From Nectonema munidae (taxonomy: Eukaryota > Nematomorpha > Nectonematoida > Nectonematidae): a stretch of 64,000 nucleotides of DNA. This document shows, piece after piece, positions 1 to 13,000 of this stretch. Below the pieces are notes generated by a model. The model was not told the DNA's origin, did not search any database, and was given only the letters and a program-made list of their open reading frames with translations. The stretch is from the NCBI GenBank assembly GCA_030549495.1, contig JAUIRK010000207.1, positions 186,001-250,000 on the forward strand, read 5' to 3'. Positions within the stretch are counted from its first letter, which is position 1, and every line of letters starts with the position of its first letter. The translations under genes and the position numbers were made by a program.

Positions 1-731
1 CTAGTCACGGAAGCATCATTTCCCATGCAATTCTAAAAGTAGTAGTACTTTTAAAATCCAAATTGATCTTTTTTAATCGTGTTCACCTTCTTTATTAGGA
101 TTTTTTGGGTATTTCAAAAATATGGAAAAAAATTGTTTAAAAATCAAGTTAAAAATGGACAACTTAATGTTAATAGCTAAAAATTATGATTATGCAATAC
201 CAGAAATAATACACAAATAAAATTCAAGATATTTTTAGTATTTTAACAAATAAATACCACAAATTTCGGTTTACACTAAAAAATTTAAATACTATTAAAG
301 ATATATTTAATATTTTAAAAATTATATAAATACTTTTTTGAATAGCACATTTTAAAAAAATGTTTATATTATTACATTCAATATTGAAAGAGATTTTCCA
401 AATTAAAATTTTTGCATTAATAATTTTGACTTTCTTAATATAAATGCATATAATGTTTCATTAATTGATTCATTTAATTGGAAAAAATAATATATATAAA
501 ATTAGGAGAGAGATGAGTGATATTTAAAAAATGAAAAAATTAAAAAATATTACACCAATTAAATAATAGAAAAAACTTAATCACTATTATTTTGTTATGT
601 TTTCATTATTTTGACGTGTTTTGATTAGCTAAGATAATTATTAATATTGTTCCTAGAAGTACCCTTTAATGGTTCCTTCAATTAATATGTTTTTCTAGAA
701 GCAATAACAATTTTATGGAAGAAAGAAGAAC
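1..731. other. Intron, no exon recognised
   Basis: Very AT-rich with long A and T runs. I see no domain, repeat end or RNA here; the next uif exon should lie further left. Confidence 0.6.
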
Positions 732-1000
732 CTTAATAAAGGGAAGCTTGTCTTCTCGTTTAGCGCACCAAGAATATGTTGAGTAGAGATTTAAATTTGC
801 CTTTCGCGAAATTTTGTCCACGGAACTGACACTGATTGCTTTGCCAGGAATCCTACTGGAAAAAAAGTTGAATTCTTCAAGGGAACAATTTAGATCTGGC
901 TGATGGCTTTCTTTGCACAAACACTCAAATCCTCCAGGGTGATTTCGACAGATGGTAGAGCTTGAATCGCAAGACTCAGCAAGTTGGCATTCATCGATGT
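732..1000 (-). CDS. uif: Exon: calcium-binding EGF plus start of F5/8C domain
   Basis: The acceptor TTAATAG leads into DIDEC, the calcium-binding EGF signature. All six EGF cysteines follow. The stretch [12 protein letters not shown] fits the Asp/Asn hydroxylation consensus C-x-N-x4-F-x-C-x-C. After the EGF the chain continues [18 protein letters not shown] and later WCAKRED then LPFIK, which resembles the first strands of a discoidin domain (a short SI-S-SS run, then a WCA motif). The probable donor is AAG/GTTCTT at 732, a complete codon. An alternative is that the tail is unrelated spacer. The continuation is not visible in 1-731. Confidence 0.82.
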
Positions 1001-4000
1001 CTATTAAGCATGTAAAATGAAAAGAAAGAAAAGATCAATTTTACTTTTTGCATTTGAATATTAATTTTTTAAGTTGAGATAAAAAATTGAAATATTTGAG
1101 TGATTTAAAAGATCTAACTTTAAATAATATTCAATTTAGCATTATTTCACTGAGTATACGAAGAGTAAGCATTCCAAAAGTTTACCTATGCACTTTGGAA
1201 CTCTTTTGGAGACATGAAGATTGCAAGTGTATTCATCGTGCGCAAGATGGAATTTGTAGCCAAACGCACACCTAAACTTCACAACTTCACCATATATCGC
1301 AAACTTGGATCTCGTTAGGGAGTACCCATTTTCAATTTTTGGAATGTCACATTTTATAACTTAAAAAATTAAAACTAAAGAGAAACAAGAAGCGAAAATT
1401 GTTGAAAGGATTAATTTGTGCTAAATTTTTGACTAAATCTCTCAATTATAAATCACATTTTATTTGGAGTAAAGAATTTTTCTTAAAAATAACCAAATTA
1501 ATAGCTTTACTTTGTCACTTGCAAAATATAAAAAATATTTACCAAAAAAAAAAGATTTTTTCAATTTCAATTTTTAGAAAAATATTTTTTATCTCTCTGG
1601 ATAATTTTTTCGACGTTCTTCGTATTTTAATTCACTAATTTTCCTTCAATAAGTATACTTTGCAATTTTTATCGAAATAATAAAAAATAAACTACTTTGT
1701 TACTTTTTAAAATCCTGAACATGCGCTTACACGTAGTACTTATTATTATTATTCAAGATCAAGAATATTTAATAAAGAAATAAATTCTTTTTATAGGGTG
1801 GCATGGCAGGTTAGTTGACATGATGGACTCAGTACGGATGCTTCTAGGTTCGATTTCTCATCGATAACAATTTGTTCATAGTTTGACAAAACAACTACAG
1901 TTAAATCCACATCTTAGATAACAACATAATACCGGAAAACTTCTTTTTAGCTAATTTCGTTGGAATTATCAACTTTAGAATACTCTTGAAGAATATTTTA
2001 ACTGTATCTAGAATTTAATTAACATGCTACATCTCTTAAAAGGAGCAAACGAAATCAAAACCACATATGTTATTGTTGCTAAAAGGAAGCAACTGATAGT
2101 TATTAAAACTCAACTGTGTGTATGTAAGTCTCTAATGAAAAAAAGACAAATGTAAAAATTAAACAAATAAAGTTAAAACATATGTTTAAAAGAGAAAGAA
2201 GTTATTCGTAAAACTTCATAAATAGTTTTTGATTTTTTATTTATGTTACAAATTATTAAACATTTTTTTTATTTTTATAATATATATTTTACTTTCCTAA
2301 ATTTACATATTCTGTATACATTTTTGTAAAGATATACTTGAACAATCTTTCATATCTTAAATTTTGAAAAGGGATATATGCGTATGAGTGTATAAAACTG
2401 AGATTCTCTAGTCCAGTTCACGGCTTATGGTAAGTTTATATTATAGTATAACACCTAATTGTCAAGGGGATATGTTCTAATTGGTAGCTATTTTTCACCA
2501 ATAAAAATTGAGAACGTATGATCAAAGCGTTTTAGAATTACATTCCCCTTCAAACTTGTTCACTAAAGGTAAATCTGTTGGTTGAATAAAATGAATGCTC
2601 GAGTAAAAATGAAGGAAAAGAAAGAAAAGAGTTTGAGTTACTTGAACACGTAGGCTTTTTAAACGACCAATCACCAGTTCCCAAGCACCTCACTATCGAA
2701 TTGCCAAGTAGAGTGAAGCCTTCTAAGCACTCAAATTGTAAAATGGTGCCAACACTCGTTCCATTCCCCGACATTAACGTGATGAAGCCATTTCTGAGCA
2801 AGTGCTGAGGCGGACAATCTTTCGTTTCTGTAAAAAAAAAACGAAAATCGACACTTTCAGTTATGAAAAAAAAAGTTTTTTTGGTAGGAAGAACGGTAGG
2901 AAGAGGTATCTGGGAAAAATGATTTCTACAGGTACACAAACATTTTCAACATGGTGTAGGGAAAGAAAAATAAGACAAGTTTAAGTTTCTCTTTACTTGC
3001 AAATGCAGTATTAATCCAAAAAATGCAAAAACAGTTATCCCAAAAATCATAAAATATTCAAATTACAGAAAAAAAGCTTGAATATTTAAGAAATCCTTGT
3101 CTATCTATCCCGGCTGCCTGTAGAGGCCCAAAGCAGCTGTTACGGGACCGTAGTGGCGTATAAGGGTAATAATCGTACGGAAGCATTCTGGCGTTGATTG
3201 CCATTGGCCATCTTCTTTGCACTGGATGCTTTCAGTTGATTTCTCCGAGTTGAAGATGTAGCCTGGCGCACACGAAAACGTCCCGATGCCGTTGACTGAG
3301 GTGTTTGTGGCGGTCAAAGCAAAGCCGTTCGCAATTTGAGGCACTGGTCCGCAGTTTATCTCTGCTTTCGCTAAAAGTAAGACAGGTTTGTAAAAGGGGG
3401 TAAGTGCATAAAGAAAAAGGAAATGAAGAGATGTGGTTCATATATAAATATTTGATACAATATTAATTTAAACTAAATCTTTGTCGGTCCTTCATATGGT
3501 TTTTATCAAAAACTAACTTTATAAGATCAGGAATTCCTCAAGGATCTAATCTTTGATCCTTAATCTTTTTACTTACGCTATATTAATGATTTTTATCTTT
3601 CCAATTTAAACTTTAATTTTTTTCAGCTTTGTTGATGACTTTTTCCTCTAATATAAAGAACATTGATAAAGATTATTTTCTACATGAACTTGATGGAATT
3701 TTTTCATGGTGTCAGAAAAATCAAATGCAAATTAAAATGGGAAAATCCAAGGCCATGCTTTTCTCTAAAGATGGTGATCTCAAACTGAGATTAAATGATT
3801 TCACGTTTGGGTTAGTTAACTCCTTTAAATTGTCAGGAATAATTGATTGATGAAATATTAAATTAGTTCGAACACATATCCTATGTTAACAATAAACTCT
3901 AACGAGCATTTGAACAAAGCAGTTCTTTTATTTGAAAATTAAAGAAATGCTATATTATTTTAAAGAAGCTTTTAGCTAATGTGAATAACTTTGATACATT

Positions 4001-7000
4001 GATTTATATATACACCTATTTTTTATATTCCAACTTAAATGGAACCTTCTTCAATCGCAAGTGTTAGAGTATAACTTAATAAGTAAACTTAATAGTATAA
4101 CCTTAATAATGAATGAAATTTAAAAAAGTATCAATATTGTTTAAGAGAAAGATTTGAAGATACGGTAAAATCTGATCTAAACGCCGCGCCAACTTTGCCA
4201 AGTTCCGATGCACTTTCCATTCAAGCCGACCTCTATAGAACCCCCACCTGTCCGACGCCACCAACCGCTACTCTTTTGTGGTCCCAAACAGGCAGAAAGC
4301 CCCGTGTATAACCGCCATTAGATCGGTATTTTCAGGTTATGGCAATTTTAATATCATGAGGATTAATATGCAATCACTAAATGCAAAATATTAAAAAATT
4401 CAAAGAATTAAATTCAGTAGCATCCCATCCTATACACATCATATGTTTTAGAGATGTATGGATTACGACTCATAAAGTCACTTTTAATATAAATAACTAC
4501 AAGTTCATCTACTACAAGCTCCATCAATTACAATGTATTAAACACCTCAATTATCCGTGAGAAGTATGCTTTTTTTCAGTTGAAGTTCTATTTTCTATTG
4601 AAAAGTTAGTTATGCATCATTTTCGTCGTAAGCCTTCTCTAATCGTTAATGAAATTGATGAATTTTAAATGATTTTGAAAGCATAATTGACAATTATATA
4701 TATTCTACCTTTTCAATCAATCTTTTTACTGGTGATTTTAATCTAAACTTAATGAAAAAAATTAAGCCAATAAAAACTAAGTATGCTCGTTCTGCTATTG
4801 GATATTTATTAAATCATTTTATAGTTCTTATTTTCTTTAATGCTACTTCATTCCACATTGTTTAAAACATCTCTGATCATTATTCTATAATGTTATTAAA
4901 CATCATCAAGTTGTGTCTCTTTTGATAGCAAAGTATATTTAAAGACAAGGTTTATGAAAGAAAATTTCTCACCTAATTTAGCAATGAATTGAGATTTTTT
5001 ATGACAAATAGGATAACTTTTTGAATGAATGAATGAATGAATGACAAAATTCTCATGAAATTCTAACCAATACACAATTATCGCAACTTATAAAAAACAT
5101 CCAGAAGTTATTATTCTTTTTCGATAAAGCGATGGATGGTAAGAGGATTGCTTAAAACATACAATTGGAAAATAAAATTCATTCAAATTTGAAAAGTCTT
5201 TTCTCTATCGATTTGAAAATAATAATCTTACTATCAGGAATAAGTTTAAGTATGAAAGCATTTTCCTCAAGCGTAGTCATTACGAAAAACTTTTTAATAA
5301 TGTTACAAAGCCGAAAGATCATTGGTTGAAGCTAAACAACCTATTAAAGCCTTCCAATTGTCAAAATATATCCTTGTGCATTGAAAATAGAATCATTTCG
5401 GAAATCCTTAAATTTAAAACGTTGACATGTCTTGATATAATAAGTGTTTTATCTCAAATGAAAAATAATGATACCGAAGATTGAATGGTATTGCAACTAT
5501 TAGTGAACATTATAGGCCATTTCCTTGTAATTGGTTTTAAGGCATCTTTGGAGTTTTCTATATTTTCGCCAAGTCTTTAAATTAGATAGAGTTTATGCTG
5601 TTAAAGGAGTTAAAAGGAATCCAAATAACTTTTTAGAATCCCATTTGTCAAATCTTAGACAAATTTTGTTATCAATGGCCCCAAATCGCGCCTAACAGAT
5701 ATCAATTTAGGAGTGCACCAATGCTCTGTTTAGGGCCCAGTGCTTTTTATAAATGATGCTTATGCCTCCAACCCAAATGTTAAATACTTCATATTTGTCG
5801 ATGATATGACGTGCAATATACCCGTTAAGTATTTTAAGTCTGTGTCAAGCATACATGAAATAAATTTAGCATTGCTCAAAGAACAAATCACAATTTTCCT
5901 ATAATTAACTATGAAAAATTAAAGGCAATGTTTTTGATTAATAACAAAAATATTTCTTCAGTTAAATTAACTGCACCGTTTCACAACCTTGTGAATAAGT
6001 TTAATTTGCTAGCTTTATATATGAATAATAAACGCACACCTTGGGTATTTATCCTCAAAATTAAATCGTGTTTGGCGTGTTTTAAAAAATAAGTATCAAA
6101 TTAATCTTTTATAATTCAAATTTTCCACTCATTTCAATTACTCTAACCTTGTTAGGGGACCCTAATATTACTTCAATTCGATCTGTTCAAAAAAAGGCTA
6201 GTAGATATGTTTGTTTTATGTCACATACACCTCAGTTATTTTTCAAATCTAAAGTTCTGAAAATAGAGGGTATATATAAGTACAAAATATTAAAATTTTT
6301 ATATGAACTTATAAATATCTTATTATCTACCATCTTTGATGAAGTGATCGTTTTTAATTCATAAACATTCGAACTATATTTTTCGTGATTCGTGGAAAGT
6401 CAAAAGTTCATCTCATAGATTGAAATCTTCCAGACAATCAAACCCTTATGCTTGTAAATGTGATATTAAAAAAGGTCATGTTCCCCATTTTCTTGTTCAG
6501 TCTAAGTTAGATTTATTAGCCATGACTTCCCAATCACTTTACCTACTTCCTATAAATTATTTATATAGTACTTGAGTAGCTCCTTTGGTATTTTTATTTG
6601 TAACCGTATCAGCGGGTTCCTAACTTTTGAGAATACCAATAACCAATAAATAATAAGTAATAAGTAAATAAGAATTCTTCTATGAATTCCAATTGTTCAC
6701 ATTTTATCATTCAATTCACATTCAACAAATTAAATCGAGAGAAGCGCTCACTCACCTATGCACCTTGAAAAGGAATCGGAAGTCCATTTTCCCATTTTAT
6801 TGCAATAAGTTCTAATTAATTCCTCGCCAGTGGCAAAAAGAAATCCCTCTTCGCAAGTGACTTCAACGATGGACTTGTAAGAACGCTTTTCCGAACTCAA
6901 AACAATGTTTTGCTTCACATCCAAAAGAGGACAATCTGAAAAATTAGGTTAAATATAAAGATAAAATTAAAGATGATCAAAATAATTATAAGATTTATTG

Positions 7001-10000
7001 GATATTGGATGAGTTTATGTTGATGATGATCATTGACAAAAAACTAGTTCCCACCTGCACCCCCATGAAAAGTTAAACATTCAGTAAGAAAAAATTCTTG
7101 ATCACACTTTCTATAATTTTCATTCTGTTCTTTTTCTTTGAAAGGAGGGGGAGAAGGGGATTCAAGCTTCGTCAATAAGTATAATAAGATAAAGATAGGA
7201 GAGGAAGATTTTTAAAAACAAAAATCTTGATATGGTTTTAATATTTTTGGCCTCACTCTAATGTAATTTTGGTTTGAAAACAGTTTATCCTCAGTCACTC
7301 CTGTTTCCCCACATTAATGTCTAAGAATGGATGGATAGCACAATGTCGTGTCTTAGATATAAGATCCTTGAATCTACTGAACATTTTTTAAACTAATTCA
7401 GGTGTGCATCTACTGCGCTTTTTTTCCTTCAATTTGTTGAATAAATCTAAAAAATAAGCAATGTAATGTTTAAGGATTCGGAGTTCAGCGAAGATATTAG
7501 AATCTACTAATAATCCTGCAGCAAATTCTTCTCTTGTAGGACTAGTGGATGTTGTTGACTCTTTGGAAGTTTGTTTATGCACGCCTTGAACAAACTAGAC
7601 GTGTTTTGAATTCATCTCTTATACGAGCAATAGTGCAGATTTTGCTGAAAGAAATTTTGAGAAAGGTCGAATTTTTTGTTGGCCCATCATTCCAAACATC
7701 CATCCTTCAAAGATTAGTGAAACGACTGCCATCATTAAATGTATGTTAAATGTCTGATACATAAAAAAATGTGGATCAATCAAAATTTCGATTAATAACT
7801 AATCATACAGCTATAGAGTCTATGTCGTCTCTTTACCAATTTCATTTTACCTCATCGCCCGCTACCATCTTCATCGTGTCCCAAACAGGCTACCATCTTT
7901 CTTTTATCTCATCACCCCTCAGTTTAGAAGCTCTGATGTAGAAAATGATCTCGATTTTCTGGAGGATGATGATGATGGTGTGGATCAGGATGGTGAGAAT
8001 AAAAGTAAAATTAATCATTAAATCAACTTAAACAAAATGATACCAATTGAATAAGAAATGATATATCCAGTGGAACTACCAACAATTCCAGAAATCAAAT
8101 CAATGTAAATGATGGAGTTTTCGCGAATGCTAAACTTTTTCAGTAGAAATGCTTCATCAGCATCCACACTGCTGAATATCACTTCACTTTTATCTTCATG
8201 AGAGCTATGAGAAGAAATCTAAATTAAAAATGTCCATTTTATCATTTAGTCTATCAGCAACTTTGCAGATTGGATTGACAGGTTTAAACATAAAAAGAAA
8301 ACGCCCTTTTTTCTGATAAAATATATAATACAGTAATCCAAGACATTCTTCCGTGAAACAGGAATTTCCACGAAGTAGAGGCACCATATTTACCCTATTT
8401 ATTTAACGAGTATTTGGACTTACAAAACCCTCCCTGTAATATTTAACAACACACCCGAAAAAAGAGCACCTTGTAGGTTGCATGTCTTCATCGAGCTTGT
8501 TGCAAAATTGTAAAGAACGAATCATATCGTCGTCCCATCTCTGTGAAGACACTTTCGTTTTTTTAATGCAAGCCATTCCAACGTCAAGCCAATTTGGTCG
8601 ACATATTCTTTAGTTTTTGCTGCGCTTCTTCTTCTTCGCTGTCCAACTTCCTTAATTCTTCGAAATCTGTGTCGGTTAGCGGGTGGGAGTGAGAGTTTAT
8701 CAACTCGCGACGTCTCCCCTGGTCATGTCTGTAAAGCCCTGACCTCCAATCATCGCGGCCAACTGCACAGCTTTCTGTACTCCAGAGTATTTGATTTCGG
8801 TAGGTGTAAATCTCTCGTCGCCGTAAACAACATCCGGCCCCAACTTCTTCCAGCTCGCATTAATTGTAGCAAGCTTCAAGTCTTGTAATACCTTCTGGAA
8901 CCTTCACGTTGACGTTTTCTTCTTCCTCTTATTCATTGTCGACTATGTCTTCTTCAAGGTTGTTACCAGCAAAATTCTCGTAGTTGTTCTTCTTTCGGCA
9001 GTAGGTTATCCATATGGCCAAAGCAGCATCCATACGGATGATGGTTTTATTAAGAGGGTGTCTGGTCAAAACGGCCGAAAACCAAAACAGCCGAAAACCA
9101 AAACGGCCGAAACTAAAACGAAATCAAAACGGCCGAAACTAAAACGAAACCAAAACGGCCGAAACTAAAACGGCCGGAAACCAAAACGGCCGAAACGAAA
9201 ACGGCTAAAAACGAAAACGGCTGAAAACCAAAACGGCCCAAAACGGAAACAGCCAAAAACCAAAACGACCTAAAACCAGAACGCGCAAAAACTTAAAAAG
9301 TGTTTAACTAAAAAGTTGGATAATTTTATGGAATTGAAAAGTGATACATATTATTTTGTTACGAGAAATGGAATAACTCACTACTTTTTTCAAAACAGTC
9401 CTGTTTCAATTTTGCCCCTTTTTTACGTTACTAAAATTCGTTTTTTTTTTTCATTTTTCTGTTGAACAAAAAAACTACTGCGTATAATTTATTGACTAAA
9501 TTTTTATCTTTACTTATGGAATTTATAATGAAATAAGTTTTTAAAAAAATATAAATCATTCACTTTGTTAAATGAGTAAAAACCGTTCTTATTAAGAAAC
9601 AATGTGTATAAATCTTGCGGACTAAATGAATACGAAAAGTCTTAAAACAAATGAAAAACGGTATTGCTACAAAACGTCCAAAACCCATTGAATATGTTTA
9701 TGGCAAACTAAACTTCTACAACGTCAGTTTTTTATTTGGCAAGTTATTGTCTTTATAATGATTGTTTTTATTGAAATACAAAATGCGAATGATGGCATAA
9801 AAGCAGTTATTTTTGAGACAAAGCATATGTGACATATTCTAAACTAAAAAGAAGTTTATGTATGTATTTCTTTTATTCGCAGGAGGTGGCGCTATATTCA
9901 GATTAACATGAACACCATGTTATATATATTGTAAATAGGAAAAAGAAGGAAAATTGAAAGGTCTTAAATTAAAGGGATTAAAATACTTTCAAACTTATTT

Positions 10001-13000
10001 TTTTCGGCCATTTTGGTTCCGGCCGTTTTGGTTTTTGGCCGTTTTGGTTTCGGCCGTTTTGATTTTCGGCCGTTTTGGTTTTCGGCCGTTTTGATTTTCG
10101 GCCGTTTTGACTAGGAACCATTAAGAGACGTAACTTCTCTCTTCGCCGTCTTATTAAAAGAGAAACCCTCTTTCTTATGTTAGCCTCGTAGTTCTTGATG
10201 GAACAAACTTTAATCTTCTCAGCAAGCGTCATCATTTTTCGTTTGCGTTTAGGCCCAGTACCAACCTGAGACGAAAAAGCACGCTTGGCAGCATTTTTTT
10301 ATTAATATTTTAATTGATTTAATGAAATGGAGTTAATGAAATATTTTAGGTTTTCATCTTTGGCGATTTTTCTAAATTTCCTCTCAAAATCCGCCGTATA
10401 TTTTTCATATACCGCTTTGAAAAACGCGTGAAGTAGCGAATTCCCGAAAGATGAACCGCGAAGTAGCGAGGGATTACTATATGATATTTATCAAGAAGGT
10501 AAAGGATTGATAACATCACCCAATGAAATCAATCAACCTGCAGCGCCATTCTGATTGCTTTCACAGGCGAATGTTAGAGAATGCAGAGATAGCCAAGAGT
10601 TCCTATATAGTAGAATTGGCGTCAGCCATTGTGGTGATAAAATCTGTCCAATATTTCATGTTTCCTAATGAGATCATCTGAATAATACAGTTAAGTCTTT
10701 TTGTTATCAAATAAAATATAAAAATAGGCGGACACTTCTGATTTAAAATTCGAGTAGAAGCATTAATTTCATTTCCTAACACCAACTAAAATTGGAAAAC
10801 TTTTTTTTTTAATTTATTTAAATTCATTATTCATTATTATGAAACGAACACAACTTCAGGGCAAACTCTGAAAAAAAAAGATATTTTATACAAAATAATA
10901 GGAAAATAAGTAAAACGGTTATTCAAACAAGTTGAAAACTTTATTAATTTATTCAACCACTCTGCTCTTCTCCAGATAAATAAACAAATCGTTAAATTAA
11001 AACTAGAAGAGAGGAAATGCCTTATAAATAGAATAACACTAGTAAAGGTTCGGATAAATCATTCTAGAATATTTATAGTTTTAATAAATTTTAGTCCTTT
11101 TATAATATTTTTAGATGTCAATAGTTTACAAAAATTCATTTAAATGAAAATGCGGTAACTCTTTTAAATATTATTCCCTGTATTTTGAGTGTTTCAAAGA
11201 AAATTAGGAAGAAGTGAAAATAAAAGGCTACTTGAAAGACATCATTTTTGTGGATGTCATATTTTTCGATGATTAGAGTAATGGAATTGTTGCTTTTGGG
11301 ATCGATTGTCCACGAGCAACTTCGTAACTTGGGATAAATCAGCTCTCCATGTCCAGGACTGTACAATTGTCCATAACTTTCTTTTATCGTATTGTCGCAT
11401 CCTTACATAGAAAAAGAAAAAATGTTTTTCGAAAACTTCCTGTCAAAAGGCAAAGTCGGAACAGGGGTGCATTAGCAGGCCCTTTTCATAGCACCCAAGG
11501 ATTGCTAAGAATACTCAAACCATAACGTCACAAGTTTGCTAAGATGTTTTATTCATTATTTATTTGATCAAGTGAAGAACTATTGAATATATTACAAATT
11601 TTACAAAGTAACAAGTCATCAAGAAAGTAAAATTTAATTCATGTAAAAACGAATAGATTAATAAATCAATAAACCGATCATAATAACTTTTCATATCAAT
11701 AATCTGAAAGTTTTAAGTTGGTTGTGACCTGTAGATGACCATAGTAGTTTTCATACGAATAAATTTTACTCTTTCTGTAACAATTTTAAATGGCTTTTAT
11801 TCATAAGAAAAAAAAGAAAAATCTCTTCATCATTTTGTCTTTCAAATATAAAAATAAGGAGGAACTTCTTCTCTTGTCTGTTTCCGCAGATAAAACTAAA
11901 ATAGATCATACTAAATTATGTAAAATTTCATTTAAAGCAGGGGTAAATGTAGAATTTTATGATAGCGGAATCTTAATTTAGATATTTATCAATAACGCAT
12001 CAAACTTTATTTATGATATAAGAGTATAATGAGTATTGAGAAATATATTAAAACTTTAAGAATTATATAAATGTCAAGCCTTTTCTGAATAAATGAAAAA
12101 ATTCAAATATTATTCATAGAATTAAGTCAATAAATTTGAGCTCAATTTGGTAGATTATACAAAATTAAAAAGACCTCACCTATTTTGTAGGAAAGCTTGA
12201 ATCCTCTGAAGTTATCTGATTTATCCGTGAACAAAAAGAGAAAGACATTTGAATGCGTAGAAATCACAAATTTTGGGGCGGCTGAGTCGGTGTATCGAGC
12301 AAGAAGGTCAGCATTCGCATCTGTTCCATCCCTAACTTCCAAATAATCCACTCCATCTCCAAAGTCAACGTCTTCAAACTAAGATATGCATTCATGTTAT
12401 ACTTTGCTTTGGAATCATTTGGCTGATAATAATAAGATGTTTTAATTTTGTTTATCTTTTCATAAATATTTTTATACATTTTCAAGCAAAAAACATTTGG
12501 ACCATATTCAAGCTTCATCTTTCAGTCATAAAGTGTTTTAAAACCCTTTGAATGATCTTTTTCTGATTTTAAAATTATTTCATAATGGATATAGTGCTAC
12601 TTTTGAAAATTCTTATTACCTTGATCTCTTTTACTTTTTAAATGGACCGGTAATTAATTAAATAATTAACAAAAGACTAATTATCTAATTAAATGTCTAA
12701 ATAATTGCCTGGGATGTAAAGTCGATTGATTGAATGAAATGTCTTGCCACCATAATTTACACATATATAATGACGCTACCAAATGTTTTAGACAACTTAC
12801 TTCTATGCTTATCATATTGCCGTATGGAGCTGAGATGGTGTAGACGCATTCCAGTCCATTTAAATATTTTTCAGGATAATTTATCGATGTCAGGACTTGA
12901 GGTGTAAAACTTGCTTCGTAATTGTGTATGCAATTAACTTTAACTAAATAAGGAAAATTATTCCATTTTTGAAATAACTGTAAGAAAACATAATGATAAG

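Noticed and set aside
7388-7749. ORFs on both strands suggestive of a gene
   Set aside because: No recognisable domain, the frames are interrupted on both sides, and no splice phase fits uif.
8205-8387. 60-codon minus ORF overlapping the CUB3 second-half exon
   Set aside because: It is in a different frame from the CUB-like translation, and the splice phases support the CUB frame.
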